Source: Planctomycetota bacterium (GTDB lineage Bacteria > Planctomycetota > UBA1135 > JACQFD01). Taken from it: DNA of 64,000 bases. The notes beneath the pieces are model-generated. The model was not told the DNA's origin, searched no databases, and saw only the letters and a program-made list of their open reading frames with translations. The stretch is taken from the NCBI GenBank assembly GCA_016200225.1, contig JACQFD010000021.1, positions 1-64,000 of the forward strand, read 5' to 3'. Shown here piece after piece: positions 8,209-17,369 of the stretch (position 1 is its first letter; each line of letters starts with the position of its first letter). The position numbers and the translations under genes were made by a program.

Positions 8209-9297
8209 GTGCCTCAGCGCTACCTATTCGCGGAGTCTCATGTAACTCTTCGCACGTGCGATCGTGAGCAATTTGCATTGTGGAGCCGTCGACGCCAGGA
8301 AATCGCCGACATCGCCGGGCCATTGCTCGAATCTCCGGCCTTCAGGCGCCTCGGCGAGATCACTTTCTTGGGTATTCTCTCGCCCCGCTTCGCGCCATTT
8401 GCACACTCACCGCTCTTTGCTAGAACTTCAAAACATATCGGAGCGTGCGATGGCTCCCGTGCGAGCCACAGCCTCGGCGTCGCGCTCATCGCTCTCGATG
8501 TCGCCCGTTCACTCGGGTGCTCGCCAATTGTCCAGCGGTATGCAGTGGCATGGGGGCTTGTTCATGATATTGCAACATGGCCGCTATCTCATACCGGCGA
8601 GTTTGCCTTTTCGAGACTGACGGGTACCTCAACGTCGGAATTGCGGCGAAAAATGGTGTTAGGGGCGTCGCAGCTACCCTCAACACTACACATTAAGCGC
8701 CCACTTGCTGAGATTGGAGTTGATTCGGATCGGCTTCTTGCGCTATTTGCGAAACAGCCTGAGTCACTTGAGTCAGATGAATTGTATCACTTCGCCGCAA
8801 TAGTTGCATCACCGCTGACCCCCGATGCTCTTGAGGGTATTTGGCGATCGGGACTTGTGTTTGGAGTGCATGTGCCAAGCCCCGAGAAGACACGGCGCGC
8901 GTTCCAGAGTCTTCTCTTCGGCCCCTCACTCCCACCTGGGTCGTCGGGCTCAGTTCTCACATTCTGGAGACGTAAATCGACAATCTACCGGAGCTTCATC
9001 AACCGTCCAACTGTTATGCGGTGGGAATCAGCGTGGTCACTAGCGATCGGCGATGCCTTTCCAAACATTAGTCTTGTCGACTCGCTGCATCTACAAGAGG
9101 AGAGTATTGTCGAGAGAGTGCTTTCTCGTGGTATTCCGGAACCGAAGTCAATCGAAATAAGCCGATATAAACCACCTCTTGAATATTTGGTACGCCCGAG
9201 ACGTAGACGCTCCCTTAGCCTTGAGACGGACCTGCGCCATCTTCAAAGGATCCTTGTTACAAGCCCAATCACTCAGGCCCCGGGACATGGACAATGA
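8209..9297 (+). CDS. HD-domain phosphohydrolase, dGTPase/dNTPase-like
   Basis: 362-residue protein. FRRLGEITFLG (about 45-55), SRASHSLGVALIALDVA (H87), WGLVHDIATWPLSHTGE (H119-D120, H128) follow the dGTPase/SAMHD1 pattern (T/S-H-S then H-D-I-x-x-x-P-x-x-H-x-G-E). It therefore carries the H...HD metal site of HD hydrolases acting on deoxynucleoside triphosphates or related nucleotides. The C-terminal 180 residues are not recognised. It starts with GTG at 8209. The stop overlaps the ATG of the nucleotidyltransferase gene (ATGA), so the two are translationally coupled and likely work together. dGTPase-type HD enzymes are known to defend against phage by draining dNTPs. A nucleotide-signal hydrolase is the alternative. 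Confidence 0.75.
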   Translation: MPQRYLFAESHVTLRTCDREQFALWSRRRQEIADIAGPLLESPAFRRLGEITFLGILSPRFAPFAHSPLFARTSKHIGACDGSRASHSLGVALIALDVARSLGCSPIVQRYAVAWGLVHDIATWPLSHTGEFAFSRLTGTSTSELRRKMVLGASQLPSTLHIKRPLAEIGVDSDRLLALFAKQPESLESDELYHFAAIVASPLTPDALEGIWRSGLVFGVHVPSPEKTRRAFQSLLFGPSLPPGSSGSVLTFWRRKSTIYRSFINRPTVMRWESAWSLAIGDAFPNISLVDSLHLQEESIVERVLSRGIPEPKSIEISRYKPPLEYLVRPRRRRSLSLETDLRHLQRILVTSPITQAPGHGQ

Positions 9298-10325
9298 AAC
9301 ATATCGAATCGATCAAACATGTTATTGCGAGTCGCACGTTTGATACCTTGAAAAAGGCCCATGATCACTCAGAGTCCATCCGCCAGAAGACCACTGAGAT
9401 AACTGACAGGTGGATTGACAAACGATCACTTGACGCCTCAAAGCTCTGCTTTGTCGCAGTAGGCTCTATCGGGCGGCGTGAGGCGCTTCAGGCGTCGGAT
9501 CTCGATCTTGTTCCGATCGTTGTCGGAAGTGACTGCACGAACCTTGACAGTATACATACCGATCTGCGCGAACTCCTTAAGACCGATCTAGGTTTAGAAG
9601 TTTCCCGCGGTGAAGATCTCACAAGGCCAATGAGTCTTGATGATTTGGCAGATCCTCATTCAATCGGCGGAGAGAAAGACACCCGCGCACGGCTCTCGCA
9701 ACGGATACTGATTCTTACAGAAAGCGCCCAAGCTGGTGGAGGTTTCCCCCTCTCAAGGGTGCGAGAGAAACTACTGAGTGCTTACGCAGTACCCGAACGC
9801 AGTGCTGGACGTCACGCGCTATCGTTATGTAATGATCTCGCTCGCTATTACAGAACTGTATGTATCGACTACAAAGCGAAGGTAGACGGAAAAGACCTCG
9901 ACTGGGCGACAAGGAATGTAAAGCTTCGCCACTCAAGAAAGTTTTTTTTCTTTGCAACCCTCCTGGCCATCGCTTCCCTGGGCGCAAGGACGAAGGCAGA
10001 TAGTGCTGAATTCATCAGTGGCCTAAATGCCATCCTAGAACAACCGCCCACGGACCGATTGGTCTCTGCCATTGATCAGACGGCGTGGCGTGCCGTTGGT
10101 CGCACACTTGACCACTATGCGCACTACCTGGACCTCATGTCGGTGGTCGATCGCCGGCGCAAGCTGGCGGCTGTTAAGTATGATGATCGCTATACTGATA
10201 CTAACGAAAACCCGTTTCCAATTTTGCAATACAACTCGAAACTCCTGCACCAGAGCATGCTTGCAATTCTCGATTGCTCGGGCGTGGAGATTCGTCGACG
10301 CGTGATGGACTGGTTCCTCTTATAG
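9294..10325 (+). CDS. GlnD/DUF294-like nucleotidyltransferase
   Basis: 343-residue protein with a nucleotidyltransferase superfamily core. GSIGRREALQASDLD gives G57-S58 and D69/D71, the GS-x10-DxD motif, with the G-R-x-E spacing typical of GlnD/DUF294 enzymes. A helical C-terminal half follows (YYRTVCIDYKAK, LRHSRKFFFFATLLAIASLG), as in DUF294 C-terminal domains. It probably transfers a nucleotide to a protein or small molecule. Its start overlaps the HD gene stop, so stoichiometric or functional pairing is likely: one enzyme may add and the other remove a nucleotide, or the NTase may gate the dNTPase. No HEPN partner is seen. The family is clear; the substrate is not. Confidence 0.72.
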   Translation: MKHIESIKHVIASRTFDTLKKAHDHSESIRQKTTEITDRWIDKRSLDASKLCFVAVGSIGRREALQASDLDLVPIVVGSDCTNLDSIHTDLRELLKTDLGLEVSRGEDLTRPMSLDDLADPHSIGGEKDTRARLSQRILILTESAQAGGGFPLSRVREKLLSAYAVPERSAGRHALSLCNDLARYYRTVCIDYKAKVDGKDLDWATRNVKLRHSRKFFFFATLLAIASLGARTKADSAEFISGLNAILEQPPTDRLVSAIDQTAWRAVGRTLDHYAHYLDLMSVVDRRRKLAAVKYDDRYTDTNENPFPILQYNSKLLHQSMLAILDCSGVEIRRRVMDWFLL

Positions 10326-10554
10326 AATACCACCCATGACAGGCGGTGAACTTTCATAATAATTCCGTCATTCTAATTTGTTGACATTGATCAGTGATAC
10401 TGTATATCATTACTTTGTCGTCCATAGGTTGAGACTAGAAATCGGTTGCGATCGTGTCCGCAGGAGAGCAGGGTAAGCTCAGCGTCAACCTGTTGTCCCG
10501 CGCAGTATAGTACTCGATGGTGAGTACTATAGACGCGAGGAGCACCTTGACTCA
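10326..10554. other. intergenic, no feature seen
   Basis: AT-rich spacer after the nucleotidyltransferase. No strong terminator or gene is visible; it must hold the promoter of the small gene that follows. Confidence 0.4.
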
Positions 10555-10875
10555 ATGTGTAACGATACTCACTTCGAGCCTTCCGAAAAACAGGGTGGGC
10601 TCCACGACGCGATTCAGCCTTCGCCTGTCTCCATACGTGTGGATAGCATTGTTAGAGAGCTGGCGACGGACTTCCCTCATTTCGACGCTAATGGTCCGGA
10701 GCTTCGTGATCGCTTGACGCGATATCTTTTAGAAACATCCGACATCGTCGCAAGCGGGATGATGGAGGACAACTTGGGTATGCGCGGCGGTGACGATGGG
10801 GCGACCTCAAGAGTTCTGAACCTGATTACAACAGCACGAAGGGCGCTTCACGACAACGACGCACTGTACACTTAG
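10555..10875 (+). CDS. hypothetical 106-aa protein
   Basis: Not recognised. The product is acidic and helical, with a central segment VDSIVRELATDFPHFDANGPELRDRLTRYL (shown in part: RELATDFPHFDANGPEL). It ends in a helix rich in Arg and Ala. A GAGGAG motif about 10 bases before the ATG could serve as ribosome-binding site. It is followed at once by a strong terminator shared with the convergent RuvC-like gene. It may belong to the upstream operon, but a 230-bp gap argues for its own promoter. Confidence 0.5.
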   Translation: MCNDTHFEPSEKQGGLHDAIQPSPVSIRVDSIVRELATDFPHFDANGPELRDRLTRYLLETSDIVASGMMEDNLGMRGGDDGATSRVLNLITTARRALHDNDALYT

Positions 10876-10902
10876 GCGGGTACACGAGAAGTGCCGTCAC
10901 TT

Positions 10903-10931
10903 ACCGCTCTCAATATTGAGAGCGGTTTTAT
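10903..10931 (+). terminator. rho-independent terminator
   Basis: ACCGCTCT-CAATATTG-AGAGCGGT is a perfect self-complementary hairpin followed by TTTTATT. It ends the plus-strand operon and lies between convergent genes. Confidence 0.8.
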
Positions 10932-10962
10932 TACGATGATGCATGGTGTGCAGACACTGAAT

Positions 10963-11505
10963 CTACAGCCTCGCTACGTCCCGCGGTGATGGTCTGCTGG
11001 ACACAAGTCTTGTTATCACGAGGGATAACGCATCGAAAATGCTCATGCGCGGATCTTCACTTTCCCAAACTTTACGGGGTCGAGGCAAACGGGATTCCAG
11101 CTCTGGAAACTGCGCCGCAAGCACCTTTGCGATCCCATGCTTCGTGAATTCGCCGGACCGCTCGAAAGCCAGCCGAATCTCTTGCCTCGAGTAACGGTAC
11201 ACGGGTACGCCACTCTGTGAGAGCAACTCGGCCGTAGTCTCCGTGAACACGTTGAGCGCGTTTCGCCGCAGTAACCTTGTTTCGCGCACGTCTTCGAGTA
11301 CGATCGCAGTTGGTTCATACAATTCGAGGAGTTTCCGGACCGCATCCTCGCGCTGCTCCGTCGCATTGGGCGAATGACGCGCCACACCCCAGTCCACAAG
11401 CTGAAGTGGATCAATCTCAAGTATCACAAAACCGAATCCGGCCCCTACCGGGTCAAATCCGAGGATCCGTTCCCTTCGGATCGGTTCGTATGAAATGTCA
11501 TCCAT
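10963..11505 (-). CDS. RuvC-like RNase H-fold nuclease
   Basis: 180-residue protein with the RuvC/YqgF layout. RRERILGFDPVGAGFGFVILE is the first strand with the catalytic Asp, AIVLEDV the second acidic strand, and DPRMSIFDALSLVI the C-terminal Asp helix. The family resolves Holliday junctions or cuts branched DNA. Spacing to the upstream XRE gene is six bases, so they form an operon; such XRE plus RuvC-like pairs are common on integrative elements. It probably resolves recombination intermediates during element transfer. The catalytic acids are seen; the substrate is inferred. Confidence 0.7.
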   Translation of the reverse strand: MDDISYEPIRRERILGFDPVGAGFGFVILEIDPLQLVDWGVARHSPNATEQREDAVRKLLELYEPTAIVLEDVRETRLLRRNALNVFTETTAELLSQSGVPVYRYSRQEIRLAFERSGEFTKHGIAKVLAAQFPELESRLPRPRKVWESEDPRMSIFDALSLVITRLVSSRPSPRDVARL

Positions 11506-11511
11506 AGTAAA

Positions 11512-11868
11512 TCACGCCGCCTGATCTCTCCTTTGCTGATAAATGATTTTGACTAGCGAACTCATCTTGCGTTTGATTACCGGGGTGAACGGCTGCGCAT
11601 CGAGATCGCGAGAGAGCTTTTGCGCTCGGCCCTTGATCTTCGGTGCGACAACGTCGAATGTCTTCGCAAATAGGTCGCGCGCCGGCGCCCGATAAATAAT
11701 CTCTAATGCTAGGATGTCAGGCAGGAGGGGCACACGGTCGCCACACTCATAACGAGACACCTTTGCACCACTCTGGCACCCAAGCAGGACTGCGACCTCG
11801 TGCTGACTCAACCCGCTCCGTTTGCGGTGCATTCGTAGGTAATTTTGGAACACGCGTTTTGATCCCAT
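11512..11868 (-). CDS. XRE-family regulator of the conjugation-type backbone
   Basis: 118-residue protein. RVFQNYLRMHRKRSGLSQHEVAVLLG and KVSRYECGDRVP form a Cro/C1 helix-turn-helix. A conserved helical tail (PARDLFAKTFDVVAP, SSLVKIIYQQRR) is seen in regulators of integrative elements. It precedes the RuvC-like gene in the same operon. An imperfect inverted repeat, GAGGCGGCATAC with GTATGCCTC, at about 11923-11960 upstream may be its operator. Confidence 0.78.
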   Translation of the reverse strand: MGSKRVFQNYLRMHRKRSGLSQHEVAVLLGCQSGAKVSRYECGDRVPLLPDILALEIIYRAPARDLFAKTFDVVAPKIKGRAQKLSRDLDAQPFTPVIKRKMSSLVKIIYQQRRDQAA

Positions 11869-12020
11869 AAATCAATTTTAGAGGATTGGGATCGGCGCAC
11901 ATGACTACGAATGTTGCCGGAGGCGGCATACTTTCGAGTTGTTATATCGTATGCCTCTCGGGCACACCCGCTTTCCTGAAGTCCCCCATGTCTCCGAAGT
12001 CCACCCGAGGTAGAGCCCAT

Positions 12021-13400
12021 CTACGCTGCATCGGGTAGACGTTGGGGACTTGGGGGACTTTGTTCGGGGAGTGGTCCTGTTGTTTGCTGTTCGATTCCGT
12101 ATCGGGCATACAAACGGGCGAGCTTCTCGCTCTCGGATCCAGCAAGTACAAACGATCCGTGGCTCTTCTCGGTTGCAAGCCCGAGCTTGCGGCGCAGAAG
12201 CCATCCAACGCGCTTGGCGCTGATATTGTCGTATTCGCGGCCGTGGCGTTCCATAAGCAATGCCGCGATCTCTTTCATCGACGGTCTTCCCGCGGCCGAA
12301 ACACACAAGTCTCTAACCGCTTCGAGCAGGTCCGCCTCGGTAGCACTGCCTCGGTCCGCCGCCATGTCGGCATTGTATTGGCGCGCCAGCGTGCGCAGTT
12401 CAGTCCTTGTTTCCTCGTCCGCTGCAACCGCCAAGAGCGGGGCAAACACTTGCGCGAGCCGCGGTTCGAGGCTTCGATCCGCGAACTCAACAAGCTGGGG
12501 CACTCTTCCCATATTCCTAAAACGGAACAGTAGTAACTGGTTTCTTAGCTCTAGCGCCTCAACATCGTGCTCGGGTGGGAGGTTGATTGGAATGTCGTTC
12601 CGCAGGCGGCCGGCCTCGGTCTTTTCTGTAAGAAATCGACTCTCTAAAGCTGCGTCATCGAAAAAGCCACGAGTGGCGAGGAGCTTAGGACCGAAAACAT
12701 GATATGCGCGCGGGTTGAACTCCTTTCCCCCGTTTACAGTTTCCGACCGAAGGACGGGAAAGCCCCTCACATTGCCATTGTTAAGGATCTTTACTACTTC
12801 CGCCCGCTCGTCCGATACCCGGAAGTCGCTCTCGTCGATGATAAGTGTTCCGCGCATTGCATCGAGGATGCGGAAGATCGGGGATACCGTCGAGGCGCCC
12901 GACGCGAAGATCGGTTTGTAACAGATAGATCCGACGGTGAGGAGGAATCGTGTTTTCCCAGTGCCCGGTTCTCCGCGAATGCGCAGGTACGGAAGCTCAT
13001 TGAATGCGTCGAAGAGCCAAGTAAGCAAAACGTAGGATGTGGCAATCCGCTCGAATTGTGGCGAAAGATCGACATACCGATGGATGAACTGTTGTATCGC
13101 CTTGGCAAGCTCGGGCTCACTGCCGTATTCCTTTGGCCCGGCCGCGAAGCGCACAACGCCGTGCTCGATCAAATTGTTACGTGGCGAAAACGGGACCAGT
13201 TTCCGACCATCCGGGAGCTGGAAGTCAGGAACCGTCTCGCAGACCCCGGCACGGAATAGCACAAAGGCGGTCGCCTCACGCTTCTGGTCGTACACCATCT
13301 CAAGTTGGCAATCCCGCTCCGGATTCGCAGACACCGTCGGGACTGTGTTTCGACTTTCATTCTTCTTCGTGGCACGCGGTGCTTCGTTAGTGTGTTCCAT
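12021..13400 (-). CDS. AAA+ helicase-like ATPase of mobile elements
   Basis: 460-residue protein. A 140-residue N-terminal region precedes a P-loop ATPase: YLRIRGEPGTGKTRF (Walker A about 142-149), TLIIDESDF (Walker B about 183-190), then GFPVLRSE and LLATRGFF-DDAALESRF as sensor and arginine-finger-like segments. This resembles phage/plasmid primase-helicase ATPases (D5/DUF927 type). The C-terminal 80 residues form a winged-helix pattern (SMKEIAALLMERHGREYDNISAKRVGWLL shown in part: SMKEIAALLM, SAKRVGWLLRRKLG). The ATG at 13400 fits the family; upstream codons to 13502 show no pattern. Its likely role is replication of the excised element. Partner primase and origin are not identified. Confidence 0.7.
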   Translation of the reverse strand: MEHTNEAPRATKKNESRNTVPTVSANPERDCQLEMVYDQKREATAFVLFRAGVCETVPDFQLPDGRKLVPFSPRNNLIEHGVVRFAAGPKEYGSEPELAKAIQQFIHRYVDLSPQFERIATSYVLLTWLFDAFNELPYLRIRGEPGTGKTRFLLTVGSICYKPIFASGASTVSPIFRILDAMRGTLIIDESDFRVSDERAEVVKILNNGNVRGFPVLRSETVNGGKEFNPRAYHVFGPKLLATRGFFDDAALESRFLTEKTEAGRLRNDIPINLPPEHDVEALELRNQLLLFRFRNMGRVPQLVEFADRSLEPRLAQVFAPLLAVAADEETRTELRTLARQYNADMAADRGSATEADLLEAVRDLCVSAAGRPSMKEIAALLMERHGREYDNISAKRVGWLLRRKLGLATEKSHGSFVLAGSESEKLARLYARYGIEQQTTGPLPEQSPPSPQRLPDAA

Positions 13401-13511
13401 ATCAATCGATTGTGAGCCTGTTGTGAGTGCCCGAACAACACTCCGAAACGTGCCGTGAGCGGCACACTTGATGGTCTTGGAGCAACGCCGCCCCCCTACC
13501 ATGATCTAGTT

Positions 13512-13784
13512 ATGCATCATCACATTGGACGCGCGAAGGATATCGAATCGCTTCGCAAACTGTTTTCCGACTTAGGTATTGACGAACTGCAAGATACTTC
13601 TGACCCGCTCGATTATGACATTCAGCCGGCGATCGCAATCAACGAAGTCCGCCCAAAATTGTATTACCGGATTCCGCCGTCTTGCCATGTTCGAGATGAA
13701 GAACGCCCCAATGCGAGAAAATCGAGGTTCTTAAGTCTTCGGTCCCATCCGTTTCAACGAGCGCATGATCGTCTGGACGATTGA
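13512..13784 (+). CDS. possible small protein
   Basis: 91 codons starting ATGCATCATCAC, with codon use that looks coding (IESLRKLFSDLGIDELQDTS). No family is recognised. The 3' end overlaps the convergent VirD4-like gene by 54 bp. It could instead be a chance frame in the 330-bp space between two minus-strand genes. Confidence 0.35.
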   Translation: MHHHIGRAKDIESLRKLFSDLGIDELQDTSDPLDYDIQPAIAINEVRPKLYYRIPPSCHVRDEERPNARKSRFLSLRSHPFQRAHDRLDD

Positions 13785-16700
13785 ATCACGTTTTGAATCG
13801 CCCTCTGAAGCGGTCGCGGGTCTGATGTTGGTGCGCACGCGATATCCAAGGACCGTCGACTCCTGGGGGTCGTTCGGGATACCAAGTTCGTCGAGAAAGG
13901 TAAGGAACTCCTCGGGCGTAAAGAACACGACTCTCGCGAGAGCCGCCCGATCGAGCGAGGTCTTCGCAAGAGCCTCGGTTTGCTGGAGAACCCGCCGCGA
14001 CGGAGACAGGAGAACGACACGCGCGCAGCCACTAGCAATGCATTTCTGAAGATTGCCAACCTCCTGCTCCGGCGTCGACGTGACAGATATTTCACACGCA
14101 ATTTTCGCATCCGTTCGTTCGAGGAGTACATCGACGCGGCCGCCGTCAACCGCCGCCTCAATTGTGGCGCGGAATCCGTGGACCTCGGCGTAGTGCTTTA
14201 CGAGCGATTGGAGGTATTTGTGCTGTGCACCGCCTCGCCCCGGTTCACGCTTGTCTCGAATCGTTTCTCCAGGTGCGCAAGGCGGTTGAGCCGTAGGCTG
14301 TTTTGTCTCCGCACTGGCAGCCGCGGCCTTCGGCGCAACAATCTTGTCTACGCTCGACGGCGCTCTCTTTGGCTCCACCACATTCGATGTCGGCTGCGGA
14401 TCTGTATTCAGCCGAGTTGCAATGTCTTCTCTCACTTCGAGGCGCGCTGCGAAGGCCGCATTGGTCTGTTCGCGGGGCGTCCCGAACTTCTCGCGCGAGC
14501 TCTTCCGAATGAGATTGACTCGCTCCGCCGCGATGTCGCGGTCAACGGCAGCCGGCTTTGACACTCGTATGTTGAACGCCTGATCTCCACGTTCCACGCG
14601 GCAGATCGCCTCGCCGATGCCGAGGTTCATAAAGTCTGCTTGCTCAAAGTCGGTCGTTCCCTGTGCGAATTTCCTCGCGTCCTCGTCCCCAAGGCGAAAA
14701 CAGACTCGGATTGCCGCGTTTGCGAGAAGGGAGCTTTGGAGACCGTCGTCCTTGAGCTGGCGCAGCTCCTGATGCGCTAGCGTGAGCCCAACGCGGTACT
14801 TGCGGGCTCCTGAAAGAAGTGATCCGAGGGACGGCGTCGCAAAATTGTGAAATTCGTCAATATATACAAAAAAGTCGCGACGCTGGGATTCGGAGATGCG
14901 CTCGCGCGCGAGCGCCGCTTGGTGGAGCTTTGACATGAGAAGACTTCCGAGCAGATATGCGTTTTCCTCGCCGATGGCCCCCTGACTAAGTTTGGCGATG
15001 AGGATGCCGCCACGGTCCATGACCGATGAAAGATCGAGCTTGCTCTCCTTCTGCGCGACGATCGCCCGGATACTCTTGGGTCGGAGGAAGGCATCGAGTC
15101 TCGTGAGGATCGACGCCTGCGGCCGTCCCGAGAGCATCGGGAACTCGGTCTTCCAAAAGGAAACAGCGGACGGATCCCCAACTGTCGTAAGGAACCGCTC
15201 CCTGAAGGACTTGTCCGTGAGGAATGTCCGGAGGTCGACGAGTGTGCCGCCCTCCGTACTTTCAAGGAAGGCAAGAATGGCATTCCCGAGCACGGCTGTC
15301 ATCTGGTCGCCCCATGAAGTCGAGAGACGTCGAAACACCGCAGTCAGATCTGATGCAAGAATCTCCTTTTCGCGTTCTGAGTGCGCACGAAGCACATTGA
15401 ATCCGATGGGATAGGCATCGTCGGACGGATCAAAAAGCACAACATCACGAATCCGCGACTCGGGCACCGACGCGAGCAGTTCGTCGGCAAGATCGCCGTG
15501 AGGGTCAATGAGCGCTATGCCGCGCCCCGCTTCCAAGTCTTGCCGCATGAGCCCAAGCAGGAATGTTGATTTTCCGGTGCCGGTGCCGCCAATCGCATAG
15601 GTATGTCTCAAGCGCTGAACAGCGGACACGCGCACTGTGGCACGCACTCCCCGGTGGAGATTCTCTCCGAGCACGACATCGCCGCGCGACAGTTCCTCGG
15701 GAGCTGCTTTTGTAGTTCTCGCCGATGTTCGGAGCCCCGGCGATCGGACCGACGTCGACGGGAGATGGGCCAACGCGGACAACTCCTCCGCCGATAGCAG
15801 CATGCCGCTCCGGCGCGTCCGCCGACGTATCAAATCGTTTGCGTGCTCATCGTCGGGATATTCATCATTGGAGAGAGGAATCAGTTCATTTGCCGATGGG
15901 GCTGTGAACTGGCTGAATCCGCTGCCCACGCTTCGCGCGAGGTTCCATGCCCGATCTGATGTTTCCGCACGTGCTCCAACCCGGACCACGCACGCAAACA
16001 ATGGCCGACCTATCTTTTCGCGCGCCAGCGAGAGGACTTCAGGCGCATCGGCGAAGAAGGCTCCACCTTCGCCATCGGAGACCGCACGCACGATGCTCGC
16101 GGCCCACGGGTATGCCGTACGCTGAAAAAGCACTTGGAGTACCGCGCACTCACCGGCGCGGACCGTCCCGAGCGCGCCCGCGAACGCTACAATTGGGTCC
16201 ACCGCCAACGATCGAGGCGTCCGCAGCGGCAGCATGAACTCGTTCGCAAGTCCGAAGTCGACGAGGACGATTGGTCGAGTCTCGTTCGCGTTCCACGCGC
16301 CCGGCAGCACCCCGCGCTCCTCGGCGACAACCGCTTCGGGCATGTAGCTTTCGAGCACCTGACGCACTGTGCTCGCGTCGCCGGCGCGCGCGACGAATTG
16401 AAGCACGATCCGGCCGGGCAGTCCGATCAGCTCGAAACCCGTCGGAGCACCGCAGCCCACAAGACCGAGGAGCATGCGCTCGGCCAGCTCGCCCGTTACT
16501 ACAATATCAGGAGGCACCTGCACCTGAAATTCAACAATCTCATCGTCCTCTTCGTCGAGATCAGGCGAAACATCTTCCAGCGCTCCATCGAGCGCGTCAG
16601 CCGGTGTCGTTGTCGCGGCACTTCCGCCAAGACTACTCTTGGCCCATCCTAAGAATCTCTCTACAACTCCCGCACGGCGACCGTCGTCGTAACCAGGCTC

Positions 16701-16862
16701 CACATTGGGCGCGAAATGTACAAATGGCTGGAATGGCGGCTCCAAGACCACGGGCGATTCCCAGACAGTCCACCCCCGCCCACGATGTTCCCAATCATAG
16801 AATTGATGGGTAAGGGCCTCGGCGAGCGTGTGCGGCACCCGCTCTTCCGATGGGCGTGTCAC
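13731..16862 (-). CDS. VirD4/TraG-like coupling ATPase with C-terminal nuclease-like domain
   Basis: 1043-residue protein. The N-terminal 400 residues are a non-catalytic region with acidic stretches (LDEEDDEIVEF). The ATPase core follows: GGTGTGKST (Walker A about 425-433), IDPHGDL, FFVYIDEFHNF (Walker B about 660) and LTLAHQELRQL, typical of TraG/TraD-TraM-binding ATPases that bring DNA to a secretion channel. Residues about 890-1035 resemble a PD-(D/E)xK fold (GGRVDVLLE, IACEISVTS), but the expected Lys is replaced by Ser, so cleavage activity is doubtful. The start is GTG at 16862. It ends a three-gene operon with a small membrane protein and a second, shorter ATPase. No other type IV secretion genes are nearby. 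Confidence 0.85.
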   Translation of the reverse strand: MTRPSEERVPHTLAEALTHQFYDWEHRGRGWTVWESPVVLEPPFQPFVHFAPNVEPGYDDGRRAGVVERFLGWAKSSLGGSAATTTPADALDGALEDVSPDLDEEDDEIVEFQVQVPPDIVVTGELAERMLLGLVGCGAPTGFELIGLPGRIVLQFVARAGDASTVRQVLESYMPEAVVAEERGVLPGAWNANETRPIVLVDFGLANEFMLPLRTPRSLAVDPIVAFAGALGTVRAGECAVLQVLFQRTAYPWAASIVRAVSDGEGGAFFADAPEVLSLAREKIGRPLFACVVRVGARAETSDRAWNLARSVGSGFSQFTAPSANELIPLSNDEYPDDEHANDLIRRRTRRSGMLLSAEELSALAHLPSTSVRSPGLRTSARTTKAAPEELSRGDVVLGENLHRGVRATVRVSAVQRLRHTYAIGGTGTGKSTFLLGLMRQDLEAGRGIALIDPHGDLADELLASVPESRIRDVVLFDPSDDAYPIGFNVLRAHSEREKEILASDLTAVFRRLSTSWGDQMTAVLGNAILAFLESTEGGTLVDLRTFLTDKSFRERFLTTVGDPSAVSFWKTEFPMLSGRPQASILTRLDAFLRPKSIRAIVAQKESKLDLSSVMDRGGILIAKLSQGAIGEENAYLLGSLLMSKLHQAALARERISESQRRDFFVYIDEFHNFATPSLGSLLSGARKYRVGLTLAHQELRQLKDDGLQSSLLANAAIRVCFRLGDEDARKFAQGTTDFEQADFMNLGIGEAICRVERGDQAFNIRVSKPAAVDRDIAAERVNLIRKSSREKFGTPREQTNAAFAARLEVREDIATRLNTDPQPTSNVVEPKRAPSSVDKIVAPKAAAASAETKQPTAQPPCAPGETIRDKREPGRGGAQHKYLQSLVKHYAEVHGFRATIEAAVDGGRVDVLLERTDAKIACEISVTSTPEQEVGNLQKCIASGCARVVLLSPSRRVLQQTEALAKTSLDRAALARVVFFTPEEFLTFLDELGIPNDPQESTVLGYRVRTNIRPATASEGDSKRDSIVQTIMRSLKRMGPKT

Positions 16863-16870
16863 GAACGGCC

Positions 16871-17356
16871 TCAGTGGTTGAAGAATTCACGCATAATCGG
16901 TTTGCGCTCGAGCTCCGTCAGTGCACGAATGCCCTTGGCCGTAGTGAGTTGATCCAGGACTTCTTGGACACAGGTATGTACGGCGCTTTGGAACATGAGC
17001 GCGGTGTCGACCCGATAATACGTCAGCGGTTTTACAAAGAATCGGATGACCGGCCCGATGATGGGGAGCGACGCAAGGCACCCCGGTGCGGTGAAGAGCC
17101 ACCACGACACGAAGAAGCCCGTCCCAAACGGCGCGGCGCATAGGTCGAAGGTGTACTCGTCCCGGACGACCCGTAGGTAGAGCCGTTTCGTCGAGAACGG
17201 ACCGCCCTCGGGAAATTCAATCCGACTCCTGATCGATTTCGGGATTTCCCGCCGCTCGATTGCAGCCTCAAGGGAATCGTAGAAGTCCTGAGATGAGTGC
17301 TGCAGGCCGTCAAGAAGTTGGTACCAGTGTCCGATGATCTCCGGTTCGTCTGCCAT
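16871..17356 (-). CDS. small membrane protein between two VirD4-like ATPases
   Basis: 161-residue protein. A soluble N-terminal 95 residues contain FSTKRLYLRVVRDEYTFDLCAAPFG. This is followed by one or two hydrophobic helices (FFVSWWLFTAPGCL, ASLPIIGPVIRFFV) and a helical tail. A GGAGG ribosome site stands eight bases before the ATG. It is spaced 13 bp from the upstream ATPase gene and 8 bp from the downstream one. It may anchor one of the ATPases to the membrane, as the native VirD4 N-terminal helices are missing in both. Confidence 0.65.
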   Translation of the reverse strand: MADEPEIIGHWYQLLDGLQHSSQDFYDSLEAAIERREIPKSIRSRIEFPEGGPFSTKRLYLRVVRDEYTFDLCAAPFGTGFFVSWWLFTAPGCLASLPIIGPVIRFFVKPLTYYRVDTALMFQSAVHTCVQEVLDQLTTAKGIRALTELERKPIMREFFNH

Positions 17357-17369
17357 CGCGATTTACCTC

